Made by a program: the position numbers and the translations under genes. From Nanobdellati archaeon (lineage in GTDB: Archaea; B1Sed10-29; JAGVWA01), in NCBI GenBank assembly GCA_018304505.1, contig JAGVWA010000005.1:1-63527 (forward strand): a DNA stretch of 63,527 nucleotides, in the 5' to 3' direction. A model generated the notes under the pieces. That model saw only the letters and a list, made by a program, of their open reading frames with translations, was not told where the DNA came from and ran no database searches. Shown piece by piece: positions 7,877 to 15,692 of the stretch. Each line of letters starts with the position of its first letter. The stretch's first letter is position 1.

Positions 7877-7934
7877 CTTTTGCTGACGCAAAAGCTTGGG
7901 GAAAACGATGGGCCAGATCGCAAGCGATCGGGCT
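7877..7934 (+). other. two tandem hairpins after tRNA-Leu
   Basis: CTTTTGC-TGAC-GCAAAAG (7877-7894) and GGCCAGATCG-CAAG-CGATCGGGCT (7911-7934, one A-G mismatch). They lie between tRNA-Leu and a TATA-like CATTAAACC (7937) that may start eL18 transcription. They may act as a processing or termination signal, or as a leader structure. Confidence 0.45.
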
Positions 7935-7976
7935 GCATTAAACCACACTTACTAAAAAAACATAAAACCAAAAAAG

Positions 7977-8327
7977 ATGAAACAAATGCGAGAAAAGACA
8001 AATCCACAACTGGAAAAAGCAATAACTGAGCTAGAAAAAACAAAAAAGCCGATCTGGAGAGCCGTGGCTAAGAAACTCAAAAGCCCCACAAGAAACCGGG
8101 CAGCAGTCAACCTCTCAAAAATCGACAGGCACACCAAGGAAAACGACGTTGTCATAATCCCAGGCAAGCTCCTCAGCGACGGCGATTTAAAACATAAGGT
8201 AGCCATCGGCGCATTCAACGCGTCAAAAAAAGCCATTGAAAAAGTGATGCAACAAGGCAGCACGTACATGCCGCTCCTTGACATGGTGGAAAAAACGCCA
8301 AAAGGCAGAATCATGATAATGCAGTAA
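7977..8327 (+). CDS. rpl18e: 50S ribosomal protein eL18
   Basis: Archaeal/eukaryal L18e, 116 aa. It begins MKQMREKTNPQLEKAITELEK, with the conserved VNLSKIDRHTKENDVVIIPGKLL and the end GSTYMPLLDMVEKTPKGRIMIM. It starts a sub-operon with uL13, uS9 and RpoN. Confidence 0.95.
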   Translation: MKQMREKTNPQLEKAITELEKTKKPIWRAVAKKLKSPTRNRAAVNLSKIDRHTKENDVVIIPGKLLSDGDLKHKVAIGAFNASKKAIEKVMQQGSTYMPLLDMVEKTPKGRIMIMQ

Positions 8328-8348
8328 ACAATTTAGTGAGTGAAGCAC

Positions 8349-8756
8349 ATGATATACGACGGAGAAAACGCAATACTAGGCAGGCTCGCGACCAGGGTCG
8401 CAAAACAAGCCCTCAACGGCGAGTTCGTAGAAATAATTAACGCTGAAAAAATCGTCATCACAGGAAGCACAAAAACCACAATAGCAGAATACAAGGAACG
8501 CAGGGGCCGCAGGGACATCGCAAAACCCGTAAAGAGCCCAAAGACCCCGAGAAGGCCGGACATTATGGTACGAAGGGCCATCAGGGGCATGCTCCCATGG
8601 CAATCGCAAAGGGGAAAGGACGCGTACAAGCGCATAAAAGTATACATGGGGAATTTCGATAGCAAGGAAGGCGAGAAGATCGCACAGGCAAGGCAAGGCC
8701 AAAAAACAACCCAAGTACTCGAGGTATGCAAATCACTAGGATGGAGCGGACTATAA
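8349..8756 (+). CDS. rpl13: 50S ribosomal protein uL13
   Basis: 135 aa. The signature is IYDGENAILGRLATRVAKQAL, then VEIINAEKIVITGS and RRAIRGMLPWQSQRGKDAYKRIKVYMG. The ATG at 8349 fits GTGA upstream; an in-frame GTG at 8340 is less likely. The stop overlaps the next start by one base (TAATG). Confidence 0.96.
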   Translation: MIYDGENAILGRLATRVAKQALNGEFVEIINAEKIVITGSTKTTIAEYKERRGRRDIAKPVKSPKTPRRPDIMVRRAIRGMLPWQSQRGKDAYKRIKVYMGNFDSKEGEKIAQARQGQKTTQVLEVCKSLGWSGL

Positions 8757-9178
8757 TGGCAAAACAAACAGTAGTACAAACCAGCGGAAAAAAGAAAACC
8801 GCCGTGGCAAGACTAACATTGAAACCAGGAGTCGGCGACATAAAAATCAACGGCGTCCCATTGCAGCAACTTACGCCAAAAGCTGCACAGACAATCATCA
8901 ACGAACCGATAGTCATAGCCAAAGACATCCTAGGAGAAGACTTTGCAAAACAAATCGACGTGCAAATCAACACCAACGGCGGCGGAACAATGGGCCAGTC
9001 ATTCGCAGCGAGAACCGCCCTGGGAGCCGCACTCACAGAATATTCACAAAACGACGACTTAAAAAAGACATACAACGCCTACGACAGGACACTGCTGCAC
9101 AGCGACACAAGGGTCAAGGAATCAAAGAAATTCCTAAGAAAAGGCGCAAGAGCAAAACCAACCAAGTCATACCGATGA
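8756..9178 (+). CDS. rps9: 30S ribosomal protein uS9
   Basis: 140 aa. It begins MAKQTVVQTSGKKKTAVARLTLKPGVGDIKIN and ends RVKESKKFLRKGARAKPTKSYR; the C-terminal tail reaches the P-site tRNA. Coupled to uL13 by a one-base overlap. Confidence 0.97.
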   Translation: MAKQTVVQTSGKKKTAVARLTLKPGVGDIKINGVPLQQLTPKAAQTIINEPIVIAKDILGEDFAKQIDVQINTNGGGTMGQSFAARTALGAALTEYSQNDDLKKTYNAYDRTLLHSDTRVKESKKFLRKGARAKPTKSYR

Positions 9179-9200
9179 TTAAAAAAGGTGATACTGAAAA

Positions 9201-9401
9201 ATGATGATACCAATAAGGTGTTTTTCATGTGGCAAACCCGTTGGTCACTTATGGGAAGACTACGAAAAGGAAACCAAGAAAGGCACGAAAACCGACACCA
9301 TTTTCAAAAAAATGGGCCTTGACAGATACTGCTGCAGAAGAATGCTGCTCTCACACAGAGACTATATTGACCAAGTGATTGCATACGATGTAAAATCATA
9401 A
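9201..9401 (+). CDS. rpoN: DNA-directed RNA polymerase subunit N
   Basis: The 66-residue zinc-binding Rpb10 homologue. MIPIRCFSCGKPVGHLWEDY carries the CxxC knuckle, and DRYCCRRMLLSHRDYIDQV carries the second pair. GGTGATACTG gives the ribosome-binding site. Subunit K, which often follows rpoN in euryarchaea, is not found here; the tRNA comes next. Confidence 0.97.
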   Translation: MMIPIRCFSCGKPVGHLWEDYEKETKKGTKTDTIFKKMGLDRYCCRRMLLSHRDYIDQVIAYDVKS

Positions 9402-9417
9402 GCAAGCGCGAGGGAAC

Positions 9418-9525
9418 GGGGCCATAGGGTAGACTGGTCCATCCCTCCAGCTCGGGGCGTGCTTTCTTCGCAAGGGGATTGCTCAGGAAGAGCTGGCAAC
9501 CCGAGTTCAAATCTCGGTGGCCCCA
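9418..9525 (+). tRNA. tRNA-Pro-like, with ~33-nt intron in anticodon loop
   Basis: The acceptor stem GGGGCCA/TGGCCCC is perfect. D-arm GGGT..ATCC, anticodon stem CCAGC/GCTGG and T-arm CCGAG-TTCAAAT-CTCGG are clear. Between the anticodon-stem arms lie 40 nt instead of 7, so an intron of about 33 nt is present. The loop begins TCGGGG, compatible with a Pro anticodon (GGG or CGG). I could not fit a canonical bulge-helix-bulge, so the exact splice sites are open. No CCA is encoded. Confidence 0.8.
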
Positions 9526-9541
9526 GTATTGGTGGTAAATT

Positions 9542-10723
9542 TTGGAATACAAAATCAAACTTGAAACAATCAAGAACTCGAAAAACCAAGACACGATAAA
9601 GGCAACCTTCTACAGAAAAAAATCCAGGGCATGGGCTGCCGCGCCATCAGGAACCAGCGCCGGAAAACACGAAGCCGTGTCAATGCCAAAACCGCCGCAT
9701 TCACTTATAAAAAACGCCAACCGGCACCTCCACACCCTGGAAGGCATTGAATCTCAACAGGAATTCGACAGCACCTTAAGGCGGATTGACGGCACAAACA
9801 ACTTCTCCAACCTAGGCGCCTCGGTTTCCATTGCACTGTCACTGGCCTACGCCAAATTCAGTTCAGCGATAAAAAACAAAGAGCTGTTCCAAACCAGCAA
9901 GCGCCCAAGAATTCCGTGGCAACTGGGCCTGCTCATCGCCGGCGGAACTCATGGAAAACAAAGCATTGACATCCAGGAAATCCTCGCACTCCCAAAAACA
10001 AAAGACCCTATAGACTCCATACAGGCAAACCAACAACTATATGCAATCACACAACAGGCGATCAAAAAACGCGTGCCAGGATACAAACCCAGGCTCGACC
10101 TGGAAGGCGGGTACCTCGTAAACACGACAAACGAAAACGCCCTAGAGATTGCGCAGGAAGCGATCGACAAGTACATGGAAAACCACAACACTAAGATCCA
10201 CTTGGGCGTAGACGTGGCCGCAAGCGAACTGTGGAACGAGCGCACAAAAAAATACAAATATGCACACCAAAGCCTCACAACAATAGAACAGCTGCAATAC
10301 ATCCATGACCTGCAAAAGCAGCACAAGCTGTACTACATCGAAGACCCATTCAATGAAGAGGACTTCACAACGCATGCCAAGCTGACGAAAAGCATAGGCG
10401 CAAAGGCCATGGTGTGCGGAGACGACTTAACAACAACAAACACCGAAAGATTAAAAAAGGCCATAAAAGCAAAATCAATAAACGCAATCATAATCAAGCC
10501 AAACCAAATCGGCACGGTAACGCAGGCCCACGAGGCTGTTGAACTTGCCAAGAAACACAAAATCACGCCAGTGATGAGCCACAGGAGCGGAGAAACACGA
10601 GACCCGATAATTGCGCAGCTCTGCGTGGCGTGGGACATCCCAATAATCAAAATCAGCAACAAAGGCCCGACAAGGGAAGCAAAGCTGAACGAACTAAATC
10701 ACATAGCGAAAAAAATTAAATAA
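9542..10723 (+). CDS. eno: enolase
   Basis: Converts 2-phosphoglycerate to PEP. 393 aa, shorter than the usual ~420. Catalytic elements are intact: SGTSAGKHEA loop, His in GGTHGKQSID, Glu in DLEGGYLVN, metal ligands Asp (GVDVAASEL), Glu (YYIEDPFNEEDF) and Asp (VCGDDLTTT), Lys in KPNQIGT, MSHRSGET and a terminal Lys in IIKIS. The N-terminal GNPT loop is degenerate. The start is TTG with GGTGGT upstream, 16 nt after the tRNA, in the usual archaeal place before uS2. Confidence 0.93.
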   Translation: MEYKIKLETIKNSKNQDTIKATFYRKKSRAWAAAPSGTSAGKHEAVSMPKPPHSLIKNANRHLHTLEGIESQQEFDSTLRRIDGTNNFSNLGASVSIALSLAYAKFSSAIKNKELFQTSKRPRIPWQLGLLIAGGTHGKQSIDIQEILALPKTKDPIDSIQANQQLYAITQQAIKKRVPGYKPRLDLEGGYLVNTTNENALEIAQEAIDKYMENHNTKIHLGVDVAASELWNERTKKYKYAHQSLTTIEQLQYIHDLQKQHKLYYIEDPFNEEDFTTHAKLTKSIGAKAMVCGDDLTTTNTERLKKAIKAKSINAIIIKPNQIGTVTQAHEAVELAKKHKITPVMSHRSGETRDPIIAQLCVAWDIPIIKISNKGPTREAKLNELNHIAKKIK

Positions 10724-10767
10724 CCCCATTAAATTTTCTTGGGGGGTAAAAACAGGTGACATAAGAC

Positions 10768-11676
10768 ATGGACGAAAAGACGACAGAGGAGAAAACAGAA
10801 ACAACGAAGACAGAAGTAAAGAAAACTGAAACGAAGAAAAACAAAAAAACAGAAACATCAGATGCAAAGAAAAAAGAACCGGAAGAAACAACAGAAGATG
10901 CCCCTGAGACTGAAGAAGCCAAACCAAAAAGGCACATTGAAACAAGAGAAAGAGAAGCCTCTCAGAGCACAGGAACCAAACTAGTGCCACTGGAGAAATA
11001 CTTAGAAGCAGGCGCACACATCGGATCCAGATTCAGAAGCGGCCACATGAAACGCTTTATCTACAAGTACAGGCCTGATGGCCTCTGCATCCTAGACACA
11101 AACCAGTTGGATGAAAGAATCAATGTTGCAGCACAATTTCTGAGCAAATTCGAACCGCAGGAAATACTAATTGTAGCAGGAAGAATCTACGCGCAAAAAC
11201 CGGCGAAGATGCTCGCGGAAACGATAGGCGCAAAGTACATAATCAAGAGGTTCACCCCCGGCACGCTCACAAATCCCGGGAATGAAAACTTCATAGAGCC
11301 AAAAGTGCTGCTCGTCGCAGACGCGCCAATAGACCGGCAGGCCATCAAGGAAGCAACCCACGCACGCGTACCAGTAATCGCACTCTGCGACACCTCAAAC
11401 CTGCTCACAAACATTGACTTGGCAATGCCCAGCAACAACAAGGGCAAGAAAGCAATTGCACTGATATACTGGCTGCTCGCAAGGGAGTACCTGAAAAACA
11501 GGGGCCTAATAAAGAGCGACGCTGACTTCACGACAACGCCAGACGACTTCGAATCAAAAACAGAAATGAAAGAAAAGAAAGAGCCTGCAGGTGGAAGATT
11601 CGCCAGCTTCCGAGGACGTGGAAGACCAGGCCCTAGCAGGGGGCCTCAGCGTAGCGGGCCGAGGCAGGCATACTAA
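10768..11676 (+). CDS. rps2: 30S ribosomal protein uS2 with long N-terminal extension
   Basis: The S2 core starts near residue 72 (LVPLEKYLEAGAHIGSRF) and includes FIYKYRPDGLCILDTNQLDERI, FTPGTLTNPGN and PVIALCDTSN. It is preceded by about 70 residues made almost only of Lys, Glu and Thr, and ends in an Arg/Gly-rich tail (RFASFRGRGRPGPSRG). Total 302 aa, against about 200-230 usually. The extension is probably disordered. Confidence 0.94.
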   Translation: MDEKTTEEKTETTKTEVKKTETKKNKKTETSDAKKKEPEETTEDAPETEEAKPKRHIETREREASQSTGTKLVPLEKYLEAGAHIGSRFRSGHMKRFIYKYRPDGLCILDTNQLDERINVAAQFLSKFEPQEILIVAGRIYAQKPAKMLAETIGAKYIIKRFTPGTLTNPGNENFIEPKVLLVADAPIDRQAIKEATHARVPVIALCDTSNLLTNIDLAMPSNNKGKKAIALIYWLLAREYLKNRGLIKSDADFTTTPDDFESKTEMKEKKEPAGGRFASFRGRGRPGPSRGPQRSGPRQAY

Positions 11677-11737
11677 CCCCAAAGGCCCCGCCCTTCATTT
11701 ACCAACGTATAAATAGCCCAATCATCCAAAAGAGAAC

Positions 11738-12769
11738 ATGGCACAGCAATCCACTGGGCTAGACCCAATAGAGATCGTCCTGAATGAAAAGGTAGAAACA
11801 GACGAAACGTGGCTGGATCAGGTAGACTTAGTGCACAACGCCATACCTGAAATAAACTACCAGCACATCAGGACAAGCACTAACTTTCTTGGCAAGCACC
11901 TCGACCTGCCGCTAATGATTTCAGCTGTTACTGGAGGCATTAGGAATTCTCAGGCAATCCACCAGGATCTGGCAGAGGTCGCAGAAAAAAAGGGCATCGC
12001 CTACGGCCTGGGTTCACAAAGAACAATGATTGAATCAGTTGAGGACAAACACAACTTTGACGTGCGCCACAAGGCTCCAAAGACAATGGTGCTTGGAAAC
12101 CTAGGGCTGCTACAGATAAAGAAGCACACCATAGAAGACATCAAAAAGGCCATTGAGCCCCTGAAACTCGACGGCCTCTGCATTCACTTAAATCCGGCAC
12201 ATGAAATAATCAGAAACAAGGGCAACACCGATTTCTCCGATTCCCTAAGAACGCTAGACGGCTTCATCAAGCGAATCGGAATCCCTGTAATTGTTAAGGA
12301 AGTCGGCAACGGCATAAACAAGGACGTGGCATACAAGCTCAGGAAAATCGGCGCCAAGGGCATCGATGTTGGGGGCAAGGGTGGAACAAGCTGGACCATC
12401 ATAAACCGGCTCATGAAAAACGATAAAAAAGCATCTATATTCGACTCATGGGGCATACCAACAGCCGCCTCAATCCTAGAAGTCAAAAAGGAAAAACTCC
12501 CGGTTATTGCGACAGGCGGAATCCGCACCGGCCTTGACGTGGCAAAAGCAATAGCCCTCGGCGCAGACATCTGTGGAATCGCACTACCGATACTGAAAAT
12601 ATACAAGCGCAGGGGCAAAACCGGCGTTGAAGAATACCTAGACAGAATCGAAGAAGAACTCAAACAGGTCATGTTCCTCACAGGGTCAAGGTCAATAAAC
12701 GACTTGCGCAACACCGATTACATACTCTATGGAAAACTCAGGGAATGGCAAATACAGCGAGGCTTATAG
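11738..12769 (+). CDS. fni: isopentenyl-diphosphate delta-isomerase, type 2 (FMN)
   Basis: Interconverts IPP and DMAPP for archaeal lipids; an FMN/NADPH-dependent TIM barrel. Motifs are PLMISAVTGG, AYGLGSQRTMIE, HLNPAHEIIRNKGNTDF, VIVKEVGNGI, GIDVGGKGGTSW and VIATGGIRTGLDVAKAIALGAD. 343 aa, normal. TATA CGTATAAATAG at 11705 precedes it. A type 1 enzyme is also encoded at 52841. Confidence 0.94.
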   Translation: MAQQSTGLDPIEIVLNEKVETDETWLDQVDLVHNAIPEINYQHIRTSTNFLGKHLDLPLMISAVTGGIRNSQAIHQDLAEVAEKKGIAYGLGSQRTMIESVEDKHNFDVRHKAPKTMVLGNLGLLQIKKHTIEDIKKAIEPLKLDGLCIHLNPAHEIIRNKGNTDFSDSLRTLDGFIKRIGIPVIVKEVGNGINKDVAYKLRKIGAKGIDVGGKGGTSWTIINRLMKNDKKASIFDSWGIPTAASILEVKKEKLPVIATGGIRTGLDVAKAIALGADICGIALPILKIYKRRGKTGVEEYLDRIEEELKQVMFLTGSRSINDLRNTDYILYGKLREWQIQRGL

Positions 12770-12771
12770 GC

Positions 12772-13983
12772 ATGACAAACTACAAACCCACAATTCTAAA
12801 GCACGCGCTAAAGAACGCAGTAGAGCATGATGGGAAAGCACAGCAGGGAGCTGTAATAAACAAGGTCATCGGCGAGCACCCTGAGGCAAAAAGCGACATG
12901 GCGAACCTCGGAAAACAAACAGCAGAGGTCGTGAACGAAATCAATGCAATGACACAAGATCATCAGAAAGCCGAGTTACTGAGCCTGTGGCCCAACGCGC
13001 TGGAGAAGAAACCCGAACCAGAAAGGCAACTAAAGCCCCTGCCAGGGAACACAAGCCACGTCGTGGTGAGGTTCGCGCCAAACCCAAACGGGCCGCTGAC
13101 ACTTGGTGGCTCGCGCGTGCTGATTCTGAATGATGAGTACGCAAAGAAATACAACGGCACACTTCATTTAAGATTCGACGACACAGACCCACAGAACAAA
13201 AAACCACTGCCTGAAGCCTATACCTGGATACAGGAAGAAGCAAAATGGCTCGGCTGCAACGTTTCAAAAGTATACATTGCGTCAGACCACATGGAAGACT
13301 ACTACAAGATAGCCGAGCAGCTGCTCGAAAAAGGCGACATGTACATATGCACATGCCCCGCAGAAGAATTCAGCGAATTGAAAAACAACGGCAAGGCGTG
13401 CCCCTGTAGGCCTAATTCGATAGCCGCCAACAAGGCGCTTTGGAAACAAATGCACTCAGGCGAGGCTAAAAAGGGCGCGGCGGTGGCGAGGATAAAGACA
13501 GACATAAAGCTGAAAAACAACGCACTGCGCGACTGGCCAGCGTTCAGGATCGCGACAGAGCCGCACCCGCGCACGGGAACTAAGTACCGCGTGTGGCCAA
13601 TGCTTGATTTTGCAGGCGCAGTGCTCGACAAAATGAACGGGATTACACACATCATCAGGGGCAAGGACTTAATGAGCAGCACAGACCGGCAGACTATAAT
13701 GTACAAAATGCTTGGCTGGGCGTATCCTGAAACCATGTACGTCGGCCGCGTGGCGATTCACGAGTTCGGCAGGCTCAGTACAAGCGAAATCAAGCAGGGC
13801 ATTGCTGACGGCCGATTTACAGGCTGGGACGATCCCCGGCTGCCAACGCTGCAAGCACTCATCAAAGCTGGAGAAATAAAACCAGAAGCCCTAAGGGAAT
13901 TCTGGCTCGAATTCGGCATCAGCGAACGCGACATAAGTGCAGACCTGCAGATCCTGGAATCGATAAACAGGAAGCTGACCTAA
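12772..13983 (+). CDS. gltX: glutamyl-tRNA synthetase, lacking anticodon-binding domain
   Basis: Archaeal-type class I GluRS. The N-terminal region (HALKNAVEHDGKAQQGAVINKV), RFAPNPNGPLTLGG, LRFDDTDP, a zinc-binding CTCPAEEF..CPCR segment and GWDDPRLPTL are present. At 403 aa it stops where the C-terminal beta-barrel anticodon domain should begin; family members are about 550 aa. The HIGH-box equivalent reads TLGG, with neither His. I chose the ATG at 12772 (MTNYKP) just after fni. A Met-Trp gene on the other strand overlaps its stop codon by 4 bp. Confidence 0.92.
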   Translation: MTNYKPTILKHALKNAVEHDGKAQQGAVINKVIGEHPEAKSDMANLGKQTAEVVNEINAMTQDHQKAELLSLWPNALEKKPEPERQLKPLPGNTSHVVVRFAPNPNGPLTLGGSRVLILNDEYAKKYNGTLHLRFDDTDPQNKKPLPEAYTWIQEEAKWLGCNVSKVYIASDHMEDYYKIAEQLLEKGDMYICTCPAEEFSELKNNGKACPCRPNSIAANKALWKQMHSGEAKKGAAVARIKTDIKLKNNALRDWPAFRIATEPHPRTGTKYRVWPMLDFAGAVLDKMNGITHIIRGKDLMSSTDRQTIMYKMLGWAYPETMYVGRVAIHEFGRLSTSEIKQGIADGRFTGWDDPRLPTLQALIKAGEIKPEALREFWLEFGISERDISADLQILESINRKLT

Positions 13984-14156
13984 ATACCATCAAGCTTGTT
14001 GAGTAATTCCCCAACTTCACGATATGCAGCCGTGTCAACGGGGTTTCCCCAAAGGATCTCAAGATGTGTTCGCTGGACCTGATCCTGTAAAGCCCCCCGG
14101 ACATCTTCCGCAACGCGTTTTGCCTCCGTAAACTGCTGTTTATTCCCGTTCCACAC
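13980..14156 (-). CDS. Met-Trp small helical protein (58 aa), GTG start
   Basis: Start GTGTGG, with a very strong GGGGGTGA 5 nt upstream and TATA TTTTTTATAG at about 14193-14202. 58 residues, probably two or three helices (FTEAKRVAEDVRGALQDQV, then DTAAYREVGELLNKL). No family recognised. It ends against the truncated gltX gene, in the place where that gene's anticodon domain would be encoded. Confidence 0.6.
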   Translation of the reverse strand: MWNGNKQQFTEAKRVAEDVRGALQDQVQRTHLEILWGNPVDTAAYREVGELLNKLDGI

Positions 14157-14224
14157 AAATGTCACCCCCAAAAACATTAGGCAGCGCATCTATAAAAAAC
14201 TGGCGCATGTGTTGGAACAAAAGC

Positions 14225-14333
14225 TTTAAATACCCCAAAAAATGCAATAAAACAGACTAATTTTCACGAAATCCGATGAAATTAGCGAGCTCTCGTAACG
14301 GGGGCAGTGACCATAATTAAGGAGGAATCAAGA
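14225..14333 (+). promoter_or_regulatory. promoter and leader of the L7Ae operon
   Basis: TATA TTTAAATA (14225-14232) predicts transcription from about 14257, exactly where a 7-bp hairpin begins (CTAATTT 14257-14263 with AAATTAG 14279-14285). A leader of about 75 nt ends in AAGGAGG, 8 nt before the L7Ae start. L7Ae is known in some archaea to repress its own mRNA through a leader RNA motif. I see no canonical kink-turn here, so autoregulation is only a possibility. Confidence 0.55.
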
Positions 14334-14678
14334 ATGGCAGAAGGATTAGCTGAACAAGCATTTCAAGCTATTGAAAAAGCGCGGGATTCAGGCAAAATCA
14401 AACGCGGGGTCAACGAGGCAACCAAGGCCCTTGAACGCGGAACGGCAAAACTGATAGTGGTCGCAGATGACACACAACCGCCGGAAATCATTGCACACTT
14501 GCCCCTGCTCAGCAAGGAAAAAAACACACCTTTCGTTAACGTGCCTACAAAAAAGGAACTCGGCAGCGCAGCAGGCATCGGCGTGCCCACAAGTGCAGTC
14601 GCAATAATTGACGAAGGGCAGGCAAAAGACCTGATCAAGGAAATCGCGAGCAAACAAGGCGAAAAAGAAAAGGCATAA
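14334..14678 (+). CDS. rpl7ae: ribosomal protein L7Ae
   Basis: Kink-turn-binding protein of the 50S subunit, box C/D and H/ACA RNPs and RNase P. Diagnostic: GKIKRGVNEATKALERGTAKLIVVADD, PPEIIAHLPLL and VNVPTKKELGSAAGI. 114 aa. The ATG after AAGGAGGAATCAAG is chosen; the longer upstream frame has no ribosome-binding site. Confidence 0.96.
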   Translation: MAEGLAEQAFQAIEKARDSGKIKRGVNEATKALERGTAKLIVVADDTQPPEIIAHLPLLSKEKNTPFVNVPTKKELGSAAGIGVPTSAVAIIDEGQAKDLIKEIASKQGEKEKA

Positions 14679-14691
14679 ATCGTGATAATAA

Positions 14692-14997
14692 ATGGCAAAG
14701 AAGCAGGATACACCGAAGGCACCGCAGAAGGAACAGCAAAAACAAAAATATCAGCCAACAGAACGGCAAAGCGCTCCAAGGGACGAAGGGCGCGCTGACG
14801 CAGTTCAGGCGCAGGTAATGGAAATAATAGGCAAAACCGGCGTCAGGGGAGAGATAATGCAAGTCTTGGCCAAGGTGCTAGAGGGCAAGGACAGGGGCCG
14901 AATTATGAGACGAAACGTAAAAGGACCAATAAAATCAAACGACATCCTCCTCCTTCGAGACACGGAAACCGAAGCCAAGCCAATCAGAGGACGCTAA
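14692..14997 (+). CDS. rps28e: 30S ribosomal protein eS28, N-terminally extended
   Basis: The S28e core is residues 38-101 (QAQVMEIIGKTGVRGEIMQVLAKVLEGKD, RIMRRNVKGPIKSNDILLLRDTETEA). An additional 35-residue Gln/Lys/Pro-rich head makes it 101 aa rather than about 70. Follows L7Ae in the same operon, as is usual in archaea. Confidence 0.94.
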   Translation: MAKKQDTPKAPQKEQQKQKYQPTERQSAPRDEGRADAVQAQVMEIIGKTGVRGEIMQVLAKVLEGKDRGRIMRRNVKGPIKSNDILLLRDTETEAKPIRGR

Positions 14998-15012
14998 ACA
15001 AAGTGATGACCA

Positions 15013-15183
15013 ATGAAATGTTCATTCTGCAAAACAGAGATCCCCCCTGGAACGGGAAAGATATACTCAAGCAAAGCTGAAAAGCGCATGCACTTCTGCT
15101 CTGGAAAATGCGAAAAGAGCCACAACATGGGCCGAAACCCCCGGAAACTCAAGTGGATCACAAAGAACCCAAAGACAAAATAA
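15013..15183 (+). CDS. rpl24e: 50S ribosomal protein eL24
   Basis: A 56-residue zinc-binding protein: MKCSFCKTEIPPGTGKIYSS, then MHFCSGKCEKSHNMGRNPRKLKW. The CxxC and CxxxC pairs bind zinc. GTGATGACCA precedes the ATG. It lies between eS28 and NDK, the classic L7Ae-S28e-L24e-NDK order. Confidence 0.95.
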   Translation: MKCSFCKTEIPPGTGKIYSSKAEKRMHFCSGKCEKSHNMGRNPRKLKWITKNPKTK

Positions 15184-15211
15184 ATGACAATCAAATGTAA
15201 ATGATGATCAA

Positions 15212-15682
15212 ATGGCCATGGAACGAACCATCATAATCTTAAAACCAGATGCCGTAACGCGACAGGTCTGCGGCGAAATAATAGCAAGGTTCGAGAAACG
15301 CGGCCTCAAAATCGCCGGGCTCAAAATGCTAAAGCTCACCGACGAGACATTGAACATACATTACGCACACCATGTAACCAAACCGTTCTTTCCCAGATTG
15401 AGTAAATTCATGAAAAGCGCACCCGTAATCGCAGTCGTGCTAGAGGGCAACGACTCTGTCAACCAGGTCAGAAAGATGTGCGGAGCAACATACCCCCTAG
15501 AAGCAGCGGTAGGAACCATACGCGGCGACTACGGCATGAGCATGAACAACCTCATTCACGCTTCAGATTCAACAGAAGCAGCAGAAGCTGAAATCAAACG
15601 GTTCTTCAAACCAGAAGAACTCTTCAACTACACCGCAGCAAATTATGAGTGGGTGTACGCAGAAGAAGAACGAAAAGCCTAA
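15212..15682 (+). CDS. ndk: nucleoside diphosphate kinase
   Basis: Transfers the gamma phosphate between NTPs through a phosphohistidine. ERTIIILKPDAV, the catalytic His in NLIHASDS, GTIRGDYG and VRKMCGATYP are present. 156 aa, normal. Last gene of the L7Ae operon. Confidence 0.96.
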   Translation: MAMERTIIILKPDAVTRQVCGEIIARFEKRGLKIAGLKMLKLTDETLNIHYAHHVTKPFFPRLSKFMKSAPVIAVVLEGNDSVNQVRKMCGATYPLEAAVGTIRGDYGMSMNNLIHASDSTEAAEAEIKRFFKPEELFNYTAANYEWVYAEEERKA

Positions 15683-15692
15683 AAAGCAATCG

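Noticed and set aside
13302-13736. Antisense frames within gltX
   Set aside because: The plus-strand frame has clear GluRS motifs throughout; the antisense frames have none and no start signals.
14257-14300. A canonical kink-turn in the L7Ae leader
   Set aside because: GATGA and GTGA elements are present, but the flanking stems do not pair in the C-stem/NC-stem order that a kink-turn needs.
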